A stretch of 64,000 nucleotides of DNA from Aquila chrysaetos chrysaetos (GCF_900496995.4 NC_044030.1:15932851-15996850); one strand, 5' to 3'; positions 1-15,088 are shown, counted from the first letter of the stretch. Made by a program: numbers and translations. Notes: generated by a model from the letters alone, not told the origin.

Positions 1-419
1 GCTGTGCTTATGTGAAACCTTCAACTGAACTTTAAAAAACAATGGTCAATTGTTCTCTGCTTCACAAAATCATAGAGCCACTTCCCAGAGCAGCAGCCAG
101 AGGCAGGGGCCCCAGGAGGCCCCTCATTCAGCACCTGTACAGAGCAGGAGCTCAGCTCTGGGCTTGCAGCCTCCAAGGATGGAGACCCCAGGGCCCTCAG
201 GACAACTTCTCTCCAGGGTTTAGCTATTATCCTTGAAAAGCAAAAGAAGTTTCTTACATGCAGCCAGGCATTGCTGTAAAGAGTTTGTCCCTGTCCCTGT
301 CTCATTGATCCCCTCCCCACACACACCAAGGTGCTGCTAGGTTCCCTGAAGCTCTCTCTCCTCCCAGCTGAATCAACCCCAGCCCCACAGCCTTGGTGTT
401 AACCTGTAAATCATACAGA

Positions 420-1260
420 GTGCCCTTCACGGCCTCCGCAGCTCACCACTAGAGATGGTAACCAGGACAGGCCCCAAGGCAGATCCTGCGGGACCCCATG
501 GGACACACGCTTCCAGGCAGATACAGCTCAGTGACTACCACCTCTGAGCTCAACCACCCAAACAGGTATTTACCCACCTGGTGGAACACCCACCCAGACT
601 CTAACATCTAGCGTGGATACAAGGACATTGTGGGAGACTGTTGGAAGCCTTGCTGAAGCCAACACAAACAATATCCCCTGTTCTCCACTTGTCCACAAAT
701 CTGATAACTTTATCACACAAGGTAACCAGCTGGTTCAGGCATGATTCACCCCTGGTCCACGATGCTGACTGTCCCAATCACCTTCTTCTCCCTCACGTAC
801 CCAGGGATGTATTCCAAGAGGATGCATGCCATAATTGTCTCAGGGAGTGAAGTGAGTCTGACTGTTGTGAAGCTCCCCAGATCACCTTTCCTTTCTTTTT
901 CAAAGACAGGTGTGATATTTACCTTTCTCCAGTTGTTGGGAATCTCCCCCCAATCTCCACACCCTTTCAAAATGCTTGAAGGTCACCTTACATGGACATC
1001 AGCAAGCTTTCTCAGCAACCTTAGGTGCAGCCTGTGAAGTCCCATGGCCTTGCATGGGTTGAGTTTGTGCAAGTAATCCCTGACTCAGCCTTCATCCACT
1101 TGCTGGTTGTTCTCCTCCTCACTGAATCCTGCCTCTGGGGATCCCATCAGTGAAGACTAAGGCAAAGACAGCATTGACCAACTCAGTCTTATCTGTGCCT
1201 CTTTTCATGTAAACTGTCTGCCTTATTCAGCCCACATTTTCCTTATTTAGCTTTTCACTG
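420..1260 (-). mobile_element. Old CR1-superfamily LINE fragment (reverse transcriptase region)
   Basis: Minus-strand translation around 970-746 resembles the start of a CR1 reverse transcriptase (NNWRKVNITPVFEKE, then LTSLPETIMACILLE and KKVIG). Further downstream on that strand, near 660-635, is a decayed GFSKAS that corresponds to the FSKAFD catalytic-domain motif. Upstream, around 1190-1130, the plus strand carries the complement of the usual segment before the polymerase domain. Stops and frameshifts are frequent. It is a dead relic, and the ends are approximate. Confidence 0.72.
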
Positions 1261-4200
1261 TTGATGCAGTGGCATGAGTTACAAGATTGAATTTTGATAT
1301 TCATTTTGCCAAAGATGGAACAGAAATGACTGCTATAAAAATAAAGAACAATGAATTCATTGGTATTATCTGACAATGACAAGTTTTAGATTACACTCAG
1401 AGCCCATCATGCACTTACAGCACACAACAATTACTATAGAAGTGTCCTTTCAAACCATTATTTAAAGAACAAAGAATCCCTTTTCCTATAGAGAAATTAT
1501 TTCTCAAGATTTAAGGTTTATTTAATTGGAATCAGTTTTCCTATTGCCATTCTTTCTCCTTATTTTCATTCCATCCAGCAGTTTTATCATATCATAGCTT
1601 TCTCTCAATTGAGATCCCTGGAGATACTTTATCAGGAGATTGCCATACTTAGACTTGATGTTCTTAGGAAAGCACATCAATGTAACATTTCTGAAAGGCC
1701 AAGTTGTTTCCTGTTGTCCCTTAGGAGACAATATCACTTCATCCTATCGTTGTTTAAATGTACCGAGAGCTTTTTGGCGCTGTGCCTGAACAGAGCTGTC
1801 AAGATTGTAAATTCAAGTTATAACCCAAGGAGCGTTCAGAATTTTATCTTATCCTGAGCTGCCTAACATCAAAAGAAATATTGAGAACACAACCAGCCTT
1901 CTGCATCCCTGAAATGTGCAGCTGCAGAAGCCTCTCATTTAAAGCATTCGAAAGTACAGCAGTTGTTTTAGGGAAGGTTACAAATGAAACTCTGCTCCTT
2001 GCAGTTGCTGTTGTGTGCCAAGGTAAGTCCACATGGTAAGTCTTTGTGTCAAGATGAGCTGCTCTAAGAGGCAGAAATGGAGATGTATGCATAAAGAACA
2101 TACTCTTGACAGAGGACCTTGTAGCACTCACTTCCTTATTGTTGCCATTACAGACAAAGGTGTCTTCCTCCTCTTCAAGCGTCGGTGGGCTGAAGTTGTA
2201 TGACCCTATCGATGACGTCTGTAGTCCAAACTTGTGGAGATGGAACTGGCATAGACATGTGGCAAACTGACCCCAAACCTCTTGAAACTTTAGCCAGCCC
2301 TCCAGAGTCCTAGTCCATGACTTGGCCTATTTCATGGAAAGAAAACTTGATTCACTTTTTGAGTAGTCATGCTTGGATGCTGTCACCTTGGACAGACCTT
2401 TTGAGATGTATAACTTACTGTCCAACATTCTTCATAAAAATCCACTCTTTTAATTACAATTTTCACCTCCCAGGGTCTTAAGCCTACAGTAATTGAAAAT
2501 CCTCCCAACAGTAAATAAAAGCATAGAGTAGGACTGACTCCTAGATAACAATTCCAACCTGTGGCATACACAGTTTTGAAAGGGGATTTTGGTCCCCTGC
2601 TAGAAAAAGACCACTCAGAATATTCTTATAAACACAGAAATGTGTTAACATGCAATATTTTTAAATTGGATTCTTAGGTTTTCAAGTTCAAGCATGCATG
2701 TCTTTGACTGGGACATGGGCCAAGCTTGGAAAAATCCCAGATGGAGTACTCTGCCTGAATTTTTCATGTCAGATAGCTCTGAATAAGATAGATGAGGGAC
2801 ATAAATACATTTTTTGTATTTCATATTTACACACTTACTGCAATGCTATTGAGAGGCAGTATCTCCTGGTCTGTTTTCCGTCCTTGCCTTAACATGAAAT
2901 AGTGTTCACCCGTGAAATATCATTTGCTCATAAACATACTACCCAATTCTACTACTGCCGGTGGATTATAATATGCAAAATATATATATATATATTTGCG
3001 CATATATAGGAATCAAAGTAACTTTTTCTGTATGTAGGTTTTGCAAATGCTGTAATGGTAAATGCACAGGTATATCAGCTAAAACATTTCTCATGAGTTC
3101 CATCTTTTCAAAAGCCCTACCCATATGTGCACCAGTTACTACAGTGCAGAGGTTATTTCACATTTCCTCAAAGGTGTGGTGTGAACAGGAGTGTTGACAC
3201 TTCTCTCTCACTCCTCCAGCGAGCACACTAGGATTCTCCATAGGACATCTTAGAAGAAGTGTCCTGGCATGGGCATTCCCCAAAAGGTCTTCCAGGGCTT
3301 CAGCCCCTGCATTAAACTCCAGTGCTCACTGTTCTGCAAGGAGCCGGGAATCTGTGGCTACCCAATAGAGCATTGTGAGTCCTACTGACCCCTCAGCCCT
3401 ACACAGGGCTAATATGCAGCATGGGAGAGGACCTGCAAGCTGTGCAGAGCTAGGGTGCATCTGTTTTCCCTATCTGCAGTCCTGTGGTGCTCACCTCCCA
3501 GGGTATATCTCCACCACCCTGCAGCCACTGAGCTGGGCCCACCCATGCCCCACACAGGGGCCTTCCGACATCAAAGTACATCTCTACAAGGGATTTTCTT
3601 TTAAGGCGTCTGGCAAAGAGCCTGCCTCCATGTATTGAAGTGTTAAAACCAGTGCCTAAAAGTTTTGTTATGAGGAAGAGTTCATGAACTGTGATAGACT
3701 ATGATTATTCCCATATTTCAGTGACTCCAAGAAAATTGGGAGTGTTTAGTGGGTGTCTGATTAAAGATCAAAGGATGCTTACAAATAATGGATTTAGGCT
3801 CCACCAGCAGCCATGCTTCTGTTTCTTTCAGCTTTCTGAATTCTTTATTCCTGAAACTTTAACATTTTCAAGATACAATTCTAGGCCTTATTATATATTG
3901 CTGTCACATTTACAGCTTATACAACTTAATGCATGATGACTAGAAGGTAAGATGTAAGTAGATACGCCAATGATAAGCATGCTCTTGATGTATGCTTTGC
4001 TGTTCTTTGTGTCATAAGGACATACTAGAAAAGAGTAGTGAATGGTTATATGGCCACAGTTACAAGTAATGACAATAAATTATATTGCCCAAATCTCTAT
4101 TAATTGTGTTGTAAACCTTCATACACAGTTGAGAATATACCCTTAGTTTAAAAAAAAAAAAAAAGTTATTTTTAAAGTTATGATTAGACTTATGGTTTGA

Positions 4201-5669
4201 TTGGAACTAAATGTAAAAATGCACTGATTTTTAGGAACTGGCCAGACCATTACTTCTAACAGATAGTACGCTTTGGCCTCTCATTTGGTTCACTGATTTC
4301 ATTTAGAGATGGAAAAGACAAATTTCAGCTCCAGGATGCTTGGTTATTAGTGGAAGGTGCGCAGATCCACAGCCCTGGGTCAGATCCCTGTCTTCAGTTA
4401 GCTTCTTACCATATTTCTGTTGAGTTTCCTGCTGTAATGACAACAGGACTGTGATCCCAGCAAGAAAGTCTGCATAATGCCAACAGAGAACAGTGGTAGC
4501 AGTGTATCTAGAAAGTAAAACGTGGCCCTAAGAATTCCCAGTGGGGCACTGTATCCACCTACCAGCAGTTCTGTATATTGGAGGAGACCTGAACATACTA
4601 AAAGGCAAGCAGCACATTTTAGAAAATTTCAGAGGACTTCACTGGCTTGGGTTTGGGTGACCAGTTTGGACAAATGAGTGTATAAACTGGATTAATTTGG
4701 CAATTGTTCTTTCCCATTCCCTTTAGCACGATGAAGCAGTAAGCAAACCTCATACTGGAAGAGTGTCTGTGTAAAAGTATATACTCTGGGAATAAAAAGG
4801 CAAGATCCAAAATAGCATTAATTGTTCTGTTGTAAAAACAAAGATGCAGCAGAAATACACAAATCCAATGCCACAAAATGCATCAGTTGCTTTAGAATAC
4901 CCAAATTCTCAGTAGCTCTGAAAATACCAAGACACAAAGGTTGAAAATGGGCTTACAGATAAAATGATTAATTTCATGGAACTATTTTTTTATTTCAGGT
5001 TGAAAACTTGGCTATCTTAAATTATAATGCTTCACACTGAATTTTTTCCGCTTTAACTCCCAGAAGTACCATTAAAAAAAACACACCAAGCAATACAAAT
5101 TAATGAAAACATACTCCTGCTGCCAAACTGGTTGTCATAGAAACAAGTGTCATTACATCCAGAAAATTATTAAATGGCCAACAGAACTAACCTTCCACAT
5201 GTCAAAGCATGGAGAAGCTTTACATGGTAGCTCGTTACAAACATTCCTCATCCTTGGGCGCAAGTACCCTCTTCTGACAGGAAGATCACATTTTGAACTC
5301 CATGTCAGTTCAGCTCATGGAGTTTTAGTGGGTAAAGCCAGCTGCTGTAGACGTTTCCAAAGCCCTATTAGTTGGAATTCTTTCAGATGAAGCAATGAAT
5401 TTAAATCAGACCATGAAGAGAGGAGCCCGTCTCCAGTGCCGAACTTCTGGCTGAGGTCACCAGCTCAGCAGCACAGACCACACAAGAGGTCATGGAGCAG
5501 CTCTTCTGCACAAGCACCAGGACAGTGTACGTGCCACCCTACCTAGGACCACTCATGCCTAAATTCTTGCTCTCATAAAAAAGCAAAACTAGGCTCCAAA
5601 TCTAAGATGATGCAGGTCTTCACAACCAGGTCACTCTTCGCATGTTTCAGTTATTTGGGAGAGAGCTAA
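1261..5669. other. Non-coding stretch
   Basis: This is AT-rich DNA with only short ORFs and no splice-framed conserved peptide. It contains the (AT)n run at 2980 and an A-run at about 4150-4164. I see no gene. Confidence 0.6.
2980..2995. repeat. (AT)n microsatellite
   Basis: This is a short alternating AT run of about eight units in AT-rich DNA. Confidence 0.9.
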
Positions 5670-6322
5670 TCATAGTATCGTAGAATGCTTTGGGTTGGAA
5701 GGGACCTTTAAAGGTCACCTGGTCCAACCCCCTTGCAATGAGTAGGGACATCTTCAACTAGATAAGGTTGCTCAGAGCCCTGTCCATCCTGGCCTTGAAT
5801 GTTTCCAGGGATGGGGCATCTACCACCTCTCTGGCAAACCTCTTCCAGTGTTTCACCAGCCTTATCATAAAAAAATTTCTTCCTTATAGCTAGTCTAAAT
5901 TGACTGTCTTTTAGTTTAAAACCTTTACACCTTGTCCTATTACAACAGTCCCTACTAAAAAGTTTGTCTCCATCTTTCCTATAGGCCCCCTTTGAAAGGT
6001 CGCAGTAAGATCTCCCTGGAGCCTTCTCTTCTAAACAACTCGAGCTCTCTCAGCCTTTCCCATAGGAGAGGTGTTCCATCCCTCTGATCATTTTCATGGC
6101 CCTCCTCTGGACCCACTCCAACAGGTCCATGTCTTCCTTGTACTGGGGATCCCAGAACTGGACACAGCACTCCAGGTGAGGTCTCACCAGAGCAGAGTAG
6201 AGGGGCAGAGCCACCTCCTGCAGCCTGCTGGCCACCCTTCTTTTGATGCAGCCCAGGATACGGTTGGCTTCCTGGGCTACAAGCACACATTGCTGGTTCA
6301 TGTCCAGTTTTAATGCTGACAT
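5670..6322 (-). mobile_element. CR1 LINE 3' fragment, minus strand
   Basis: The left end carries the complement of the CR1 3' terminus (TTTGGGTTGGAAGGGACC at about 5690-5707). The right part encodes the C-terminal part of the CR1 polymerase on the minus strand ([20 protein letters not shown], then [20 protein letters not shown]), open for about 90 codons with few disabling changes. This is one of the better preserved CR1 copies in the window. It is 5'-truncated, as is usual for LINEs. Confidence 0.93.
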
Positions 6323-9300
6323 TTACTTCACGCTGATTAGGCTTTAAAGTAAATCAGGTATCATGACACACAAAATAATTCATTCCTTTTAGAATACCAG
6401 TTTCAAGGAGCTGACTTTCAGTCTGTGATCCACACACCATTTAAGGCTCACAGGCTATACCTAGTGCATCTGAAAAAGGTAATTAAGAGAAGCAAGCTGC
6501 TGTCTATTGGCTTGAATTCGGTATACAGTTGTCTGCATCTCTAATCCCCATATATTTTAGGGGCCTACAAACTGAAGAAGGTTGAAAACCACTGCTTTTC
6601 TGGCCCTGACTGTACTTCATAAGCAAGACTTGATTGACTGAAGAATCCGCATCTGTTCTTGCCTTACACCATAGGAATCTTCCCTTTAGTTGGAGGGCCT
6701 TTCATACTCATGAAGCTGTGAACGCTTCTTCTGCCAGCCACATGCTGAACACACATGTCACTGAAGCCTCAAAAGACTGAAGAAAACTTCCTCCACAGGG
6801 TACCTGGACATATCCCAGCTGGACTGACTTGTAAGAAACCATGGCAGACCTGGCCCTGGGAGGGACCTCAGCAGGACAACGGCTGTTTACAGCCTTACTA
6901 GCAACTCCTCTGTGACCCTATCTCATTTCAGCCACTGGACTGAGATGATAAATTTGGAGCCATATACTTCCATATCACAGCCCATCTTTGAAATTTTCTC
7001 TCTTTGTACTGACTTTAGAGCAAGTACACAGAGACTTAAGTCCTAATTTGGTTATCTCAAACTCTTCCCCAGTGTTAGGAGTGATGGATCCAAGCAATGG
7101 TCTGATCCGTGCCCTAGAACTGCAACTGTGTTGACTGGCCCCTGCCCGTGCCATAGGTATGTGTTTTAAGGGAGGGGGAAGGGAAAATTATTAACTGTGA
7201 TCTATTAACAAAGATCTATGTCACATGTTGGCAATGTGCCCGCTTAATGTGCATCTTATAAAGCTAGTGTGCTCAACTGATAGGCACTGTAGGGAAACAA
7301 GCACTTTCACTGTTCATGCTCTGCTGACACTGGAAATTCAGCATTGTTAATTCATCTCACAGCCACTCAGCTTACACGGGGCCTGATCAGAAAGCAAACC
7401 AAAGCCTTGCCCTTGACTTCAGCAGGCTTTCAGTTGGGCTGTTTCACTGCTCTGTTTGTGCTCCTGGACCAAACTGTCATGCAACACCTTTCAGGCCAGA
7501 GTGAATGTTTTTATTGCAGTACTATATTCTCTGGAGGAACAAGTTTTATAATGAAAGCACTGACACTGACCCTTAACTAAAATACAGCTTTAGATGCTGC
7601 TACTGCTCTGCCTTAACAAGTCTCCTATCAGCTTCACAGTAATAAAGAAGAAAAAGCCAAGTCTCGTGGCTGTCGGGACCATTTCAGTCACATTTTGCAC
7701 ATATTATTTTTATTCAGCCTATCTCTGCCAAATTTTAAAATCTATTTCACATCCTCTCTGAATACATCTGCTGTTGTCATGTCACTATAACTTCACTTGC
7801 TCTTTGAGCTACGCAAGCCATTAGATTTAAGTTATCATTAATTTGCCTCTGTGCATACAGCTCATAGGCTGATTTATAGCTTTAAAATAATTTCTGGTCA
7901 TCAGCATCTAGGCCAATTCTATTCCAAAAGCAAAGAAGTCTGGCCTTTCCCTCTGTTCTAGGTAACTCTTTTCATGCCTATACGTGTATTAACTTTGAAC
8001 AGCTATGAGTGGCCAGGCCCTGAAGAGGTCTCTCCTTCCCCACTTCTGCCACAGGCTTTGCTATTGCATGCATCTGAAAAGGAAAGAATTGTGCAGGTTT
8101 AAGCAAATCATCCCTGGTCAGGATCTCAAGGCTCAAGCCTATAATTCAACACACTGCCTGTGCTTGTCCATTATGCAGCACAAATAAAGCATGACAGAGA
8201 AGGTAGACTTTGAAAGCTCTGGATGTTTCAAGTGTCTCCTGCCAGCCAGCCCTCATTGCTGATCCATCATTTCACAGATGAAGCACTGCAGAGAGCTGTC
8301 AGTATTGCTGTCACCATGATGAATGAGGCCACTAGCTACAACTTTCTCAAACAATATATTGAGCTCAACTATTGTCAGCATTTATAACACCCCTCTCCCA
8401 AGGCACTCCTGGGCAGCTACCACTTTACTAGTTGCTTTGTTTATTTGAACTTGCTGGAGGGGTTCTTGGAGTAAACACTTTATGATTATAAATACAGGGA
8501 GTGGCTCATAGATAATAAAGTAGACATATGCATTTGCAGCAGTCATCCAGCTACATACAAAGATGATTAGAAATCACAGGCTCACCCATTTTAGCCATTG
8601 CAAACTATATTTTAACTATTGTACCCAGTCATCACATCTTTCATTACAAACATGTTAACCATAGCATTATATACATAGCCAGGTTTTCTAAACTCCCTCA
8701 GCACTGGTGTATCCGGTTCTGTGATCTGTTAAAGTATTGCCTTCACAGTAGGACAGGCTTAAAGCCTTTCCACTAGCTTATCACCCACTGCTCTCCTATG
8801 TCCACTTGTGGAATATTTAGTAAGCTGGAAGAGCAAACAGATCCCTGTTCAAAACAAGTGAGTTCCCAAGCTCAAAATAATTGGACGCTGGGGAAACATT
8901 GATGTATGTTTGCCCTGTTCCTATTTTTCCCTATACATCTTGTTTTGATTACTACTGAAGACAGAATACTGCCTTAGATAGACCTTTGATCCAGTTCACC
9001 ACAACCATTTTTATAGTCTTTGCACTGAAGAAAATGATCTGTGCCCTTGTACACTTACATACTAGCTTGTGAGGTATGTGTACGTTTATACGGTTTTATG
9101 GTGTTACCAAGTGACACACTGATGCACTGATAAACTCGTCAGCATGGCTGAAATATTGAAGAGTTTCAAGTTTATGTGAACAGATATTTTTTGCAATAAA
9201 ATCCTTATAAAATGGATTTCTGTATATGTTGGTCCCTGAATCTTTGTTGCAAGATATTTTGTTCAGGTAAGCACAGTAAGCACATATTTATTACTTCTGT

Positions 9301-10654
9301 TTATAAATAGCTAGCTTCAGAAGCAAAACTGAAATCATTTAATAATATAATTCTAAGTAAAGAATAATATTTTGTTGCATAATCCTAGGAGCTCAATGGC
9401 AGATCTCAGGTCCCTTGACTCCACCATAATGATCTCCCATAGCTGCTTTCAAATGTAACCATTAATCAGCAAGTACAAAATGTTAAGTGATGTATTTTGT
9501 CTTTGCTGTGGTTAAATGGAAGACAGAACAAGAGGAAACTGATCAACAGAAGGCTTGATTTTCCAGTTCTGAAGATAATACAATGATAAAAATAGCAGTA
9601 GCCAGCCTTCATTAGTACTCACATTTGTTTTTCGAAGGGACATCCATAAATCTTCTGCTCCCCTGAATCCCACTACTGAATACCTTGTTGAAAAATTTTC
9701 TGAGTCTGGAGAGGAGACAAGAGGGTGACTGTTACCTAAATCATCCCTGCTCAGGCACATCTTTAAGCCACCTCTTCCTGCCCTACTTCAGACTGCACCC
9801 ATGTCTTGGCCCAAGGAGAATCAAACCATGTAGCTGGAAGGGAAAATGTATGGAGCCATCCTTCATGGAGAAAGGAAAAGAAAAGGGGTTTAACACTCTT
9901 TTGATCTTTGGAAGGATATGAAAAGGACCTACGACCAAATACAGCTCAAAAAAACAAAAACTTATGTATATGAGGTCTGTTCTGTTCAGGCTGGGATCAT
10001 TGCCATTTTGTTTCAATGTACTGTAATCTACCTGTCCCTGACCCTGGGCAAGCAGGTGGAAGACACACCGCCTAGACTCCTACCTCCACAACTGCTGCTG
10101 ACAGCTGAGGGTCACAGCTGCCAGAACTTCTCCAGAGGCATCCCTAGGACAATAAATTAGGCCTTTTCAAAATGCTGAGAAAAAAACTTATATAGCAGGC
10201 AAAGAAGCACTAATGATGAATACCTGCCATGCAGCTGAAATGAGGCCACAGGAATGAATGCCCCGGAAGGTGCTCTAAAGAAATAACCAAAGCCAATTAG
10301 TGCTGCATATGTCTTTTCCTGGGTTTTTGCAAATCTGCAGTACCTACAGTGCTTTACTGTGATATCTGAGCACCAACAGCGTCTTTGTCCTCAATAACTT
10401 CCTCTGAGGTAGGGAAGGAAATCTTCTCTAGTTGTGAGACTCAGACAGATTAAGGCTGAGACCAATCTATCTAAATGACACCTTTGATGAGTCCCTTAGG
10501 ATCACTGTGACACTGTATTCAGGATCCCCGCACCATGCACAGACTTCACCATTTTAAGAAACCGACTTTTCCTACTCAGGGCAAAAACCTCCTTCTTTGG
10601 AAGCAGGCTGCTCCTCCACTGACTCCATAGTTGGTGCATCTTTGGTCTGGAGCT

Positions 10655-10755
10655 CATGTATGCACACCAGGTGCCTGCAGCTGAACAGGATGAAACTCCA
10701 TACCAGAGGCTGGCCCAAAGTCACATATCCGTGAGGATAGCAGAGTAGAGAGTAG
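10655..10755 (-). repeat. Possible MIR-like SINE relic
   Basis: The plus strand reads GGCTGGCCCAAAGTCACATA then GATAGCAGAGTAGAG, similar to the complement of the MIR core (a run of bases like GCCCAAGGTCACA followed by GGCAGAG). It is short and diverged. Confidence 0.3.
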
Positions 10756-13445
10756 TGGTACGGCATGATCGTACCTGTTTATTCACTGTCATTCCTCCCC
10801 AGCAAACCCCCTGCCAATGCTCCAGAATAAAACCTGCAGGAGAGGGATGTAAGGTCTCTGCCCACAGGTAGAAGATTAATATTTCTCTAAGAAACATTTA
10901 GCTAATTTTCCAGGCATCAATATATTAAATACCCCCATGCCTTTTTAAATGTTCTGAGCCTGACAATTACCTACATGCCTCATCCACCTGTTTGCAGTTG
11001 CAAGCACTATTATCTGCTCTGGCAGACAGCTTGGGTTTTCCTTTTCAAGTCTATGGTGTCATCGCCTCAATGCAGTTTGAAAAGTACCAGCACCACTACA
11101 GCTCCTGAATAAGCCTAAGCTTCTTTGGGTCCTGTCTCTTTTACAGATCCCAAGGAAACACCATTCACAGCCCTTCCTTGAGTTCACTCACTTCTGCCCT
11201 GGCTGCGACATGAATGTTGGCATGTTCCCTGCCCCAGTGCTCCTTCAGAGCGATGACAGGAGTTGTCTGTGCCCTCTGTCCTCCCTCATCCCTTGACACT
11301 TTGTCCATAGATCTGTTTGGAATTCTGCACTTTTTAGAGGAACATTTTTAACACATTTTTTTCTCTTCACTCTTAAGATTACTCTTTCCCTTTTCTCCCA
11401 TGAGTTTATCTGCCTTCCACTTGCACTTTCACAAGTTTGCATTGACTGCTGTGCCTTATGTGGTACCTCTTCCAGAGTTAGTATAAAATCCACCATCATC
11501 TTGTGTGGCAAGCTTTAAATTAAAACCTGAAGAGGTAACCTCTTTTGCATTTTTCTGATGCAACTTCAGAAAAAAAGTTGCTCTGCTGGTCCATTAGAGC
11601 CTCTTTGTAAAAGTATCCAATTGTTGTTCTCTCAGACTTTCCAGCCTTCAGTGGCACAGTGGCTAACTGTTAAGTATAACAGAAAAGTAATGAGAAACCT
11701 ATATATAACACACAACGATGTGTTTTCCTCTCCCATTCCTCACCAAAGGGGCTAAGTTTCTTGGGCACTGCCTAAAGGAAGGAGAGCTGACACTCTCTTC
11801 AGTGCTCTGCACATGCAGTTTTACTGATGTTTATTTCTAGTTGATATGCTTCTTTCAATCATGCTATTCTTCACTACGTGCAACTGAAACTCTGGTAGAG
11901 AGAGCACCAGAAGATTGTGAAACAGTCCTGCTCCAGGCACAAACCCTTCTAGCAAGAAGAAAAAGCCACAAAAGTGTTGCTTTTCTCTAGCACTGTCCTA
12001 ACTCCATCTGCCTGTGGCTACTTGCCACTGACTTACACATATAGCATGTTTCCCCAGGGTAGTGTCCACTATGGCAGGTTGCAGCTACATCTGCCTCTTT
12101 TCATGACATGTCTTCTCCTATATCTTTTCTGTTTGTACTTGCTCTGTGACTTATCCCTTTGTGTCACAAGCACAACATTCATCCTCCAGCCCCTGTGTAA
12201 TATGCCTGGGATGTCTTATACATCCCAGTTAACCATCCATCCCAGCCTCACAACTCCAATTATTTGTGAAGCACTCAGGAGCAACAAATAGATGTGTCTT
12301 TGGCTGGTATCTATACTGCATTTTATATTTGTCTTTTGACTGTCAGCCTATCAAAGGGCCTGTGAAAGAGTACTGTAAGTTTATAAGTGAATAGGGATGC
12401 ATAAATATCGTTGCAAGTGTAGATTATGCTTCACATTTCAAAGAATAAGTCCACATAAGATCTATCTTCTTGTCACAGGGAGTCTGCAGTTTAAGAGTGT
12501 TTTCTATGTCTTATGGGGGAAAGAATGTCATATGGACTCTTACAGAATCATCTAGGCAGCAGGTCCCCTGTACCCACGTCAGCCCTGTCCCCATCAAAAT
12601 AACTCTTGTCCTGTTGCTAATGCTGTCATTTTTGCATAGGACTAGGTATCTGTCACTCCAGAGGAAATCAGTAAGGGCTGAAGACATGCAGTTACTGATG
12701 TTATTGTCAACATGAGAGAGTATAGGTGCTATGAGACAACCTAGCCAAAAAGCTGTTTTGCTGTAGTGGAAGGTAATGCATGCTAACTGCTGCTCAGGTT
12801 CAGATTCAAATTCCAGTGAAAGGAGTTAAAGAGGGATCTGATCCCAGAACATAGAAATCATCTTTTCTCTGTTTGTTGGGACAAGGACAAAACCCACCAG
12901 AAGATGCAGGAGTTTGAGGGAGTTTCTGAGACCAAGAAAGCATCCACCTTTCCCTCACCAATGTTCTGCATTTCTGTACAAAAAACTCACTCACCTGGCC
13001 CAAAGAAAGGACAGAAGTGTAGGAATCACCTGCTTGATGCTTTAGACTTCTTTGTTCCTCCTTGCACACAATTAAGGCAACTTTTCATCAAAGGATCTGC
13101 TGTAGTTACTTGCTTGAGCTGGGAGATTGAAAGATCAGCCAACAAGCAGAAATAGTCTGAGTAGTCAACCAAATAAATATGTTATTATATTTTCCTTGAT
13201 GCTTTGAGGAAACTGGCCTGGACAGAGGTCAGAGCAGCGGTGAGCAGGAAAGGGTAGTTGGGATCCACGCAGCCAGGTGCCATTCCACTTTAAAAAAATA
13301 AATAAAAATACACACCATCCAGGCTCTTTTGAAAGAAAAAAATACAAAACTTCCTGTTGCTGCCTGCTTCAGAAACAACGTAAACATGCTTAGGTCCACA
13401 CTGAAAGCAGTCTACTACCAAAGTACTTACATACACATCAACAGT

Positions 13446-13519
13446 AGTGCATGTTAGTGTGTGTGCATGTGTATACACGTGAGAGTATACATACATATGT
13501 CTATATGCATATATTTGTA
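13446..13519. repeat. Interrupted TG/TA microsatellite
   Basis: The stretch mixes TGTG, CATG, TATA and CATA units, an alternating purine-pyrimidine run that has decayed by point changes. Confidence 0.75.
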
Positions 13520-15075
13520 TAGATTAGTCACCCAACCAAGCATCTGTATTTCTCCATGTGTTGTAAAGAGAAAGGTGACAAACCCTTGAATTGTATCATA
13601 GTAAAACTCTTCCTACCCATTGTACAACCTACTGGACTGAGGCAGAATAAGAAAAAGGTAAGAGAACACAGAGATGAAACGAGAAAAAGAAAAACTGACA
13701 TAACAATACTTCATCACAGTCCTGCAGCCATCAGAGGGACAGAAAGATCCCTCAGAAAGGATCTCATGAAGGATAAAGATAATGGAGGACTAATACTCCT
13801 TACAAGAGAGTGCAAGCCAGTGTTGCACAGAGTGGTACCGCAGACTCTGGTTCTGCTTTCCCTGAGGCAGGAACTGCAAGGAGCTGGGCTGCCAGGGACT
13901 ATCAGAGTAGCATAAGAGTGACAGCAGTTGAGAAGGTCAGCGAGAGCATAGAGAGTTGGAGGTGGACAGGTGGAAGTGAGAGGCCAGGTTATCAATGGTT
14001 GAAGAAGCATCCTGGCAAACAAGTCCCAGAGTGGTGTTAATGGCTCAGCTCCTGAGTGCATGGAAGTATGTAAACAATTCCTGAATAAGGAATCCCCTGA
14101 AGCAGGTAAGTGTGATGGCAGCCAAGAGCTGAACTGAAATGCATGCTTAGTTCACAGGTATAGTGGCTATTTAAGCATTTCCTCCCTTCTGTCCTACAGC
14201 ACCATTACAAATTAGATTCCTGCCCCCAAAACTGCAACAATAAAAGCCTCTGCTTTGCAATGCTATTCCAAAGAAGATGCAGAGCAATGGGTTGTGACAC
14301 CTTCAGCTGCAGAGCTAATCCATCATAATGCACCGTAGCTCCTACGAATTGCTGCCCCAGGCAGATAATGGCAAGCATTTCCAATCATCCCCAGATGGCT
14401 AATAAGTGGCAATGGTTTGTAACCTGCATATGCTGGACCACCACAGCTGCTCCACTGAGCGATCTTGCAATATTGATGGATGCTCTTTTTGACTCAGAAC
14501 ATTGAACATGTTTAATAGAGAAGTATTGCCACCAAAACCATTTCCTTCTCTTCCTTTCCTCCACATGCCCAATTCAAAGGTCAGAAGTAAAATCAAGTTC
14601 TATCAAAGCTGTCTGGTTTTCTGATTTTTGGAACAGATATTTGTGCTTTCCTCTGACAGCTCAGTTGAAATATGCTGTCCTATGCCAATAGAAAGGATGG
14701 TTCTGCACATTAACAAGCAGTGAACAAGTGAAATTACTCTCACACCCTTACCAGAAAGTGTATAGGTTCTCTTTGTGATGGGGTACACATCTGCTGCTTT
14801 CTCTGTCCACAAACCTAAGATTTGGCTTTTCTCTGAAATACAAAGATGGCACACTGTTTACTTTTTTTAAAAAGCTGCTTCTTAATTTAATCTTTAAGAA
14901 AGCCACAACTGCATAGAAAATAGCCAACCATTATCACCACACTTGGTACTGTGTTATACATCATAATGTCTTTCTCTCATGGGCTGAAGACAACCCCATT
15001 TTCAAGTTCTGCTAGATAACACTTCAAAATTATTTAAAACAAAACAAACTCACTCCAATTACTTAAGTATGTATA

Positions 15076-15088
15076 TGTGTGTGTGTGT
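15076..15088. repeat. (TG)n microsatellite
   Basis: Six and a half TG units lie in an alternating TA/TG stretch (about 15068-15108). Confidence 0.85.

Noticed and set aside
10380..10500. Possible second MIR-like relic
   Set aside because: Only scattered short words resemble MIR (a CTCTGAGGTAGG-like run and an AGATTAAG-like run). This is not enough to support a feature.
13556..13915. 119-codon plus-strand ORF
   Set aside because: It overlaps a similar-length open frame on the minus strand, and the residues show no family pattern.
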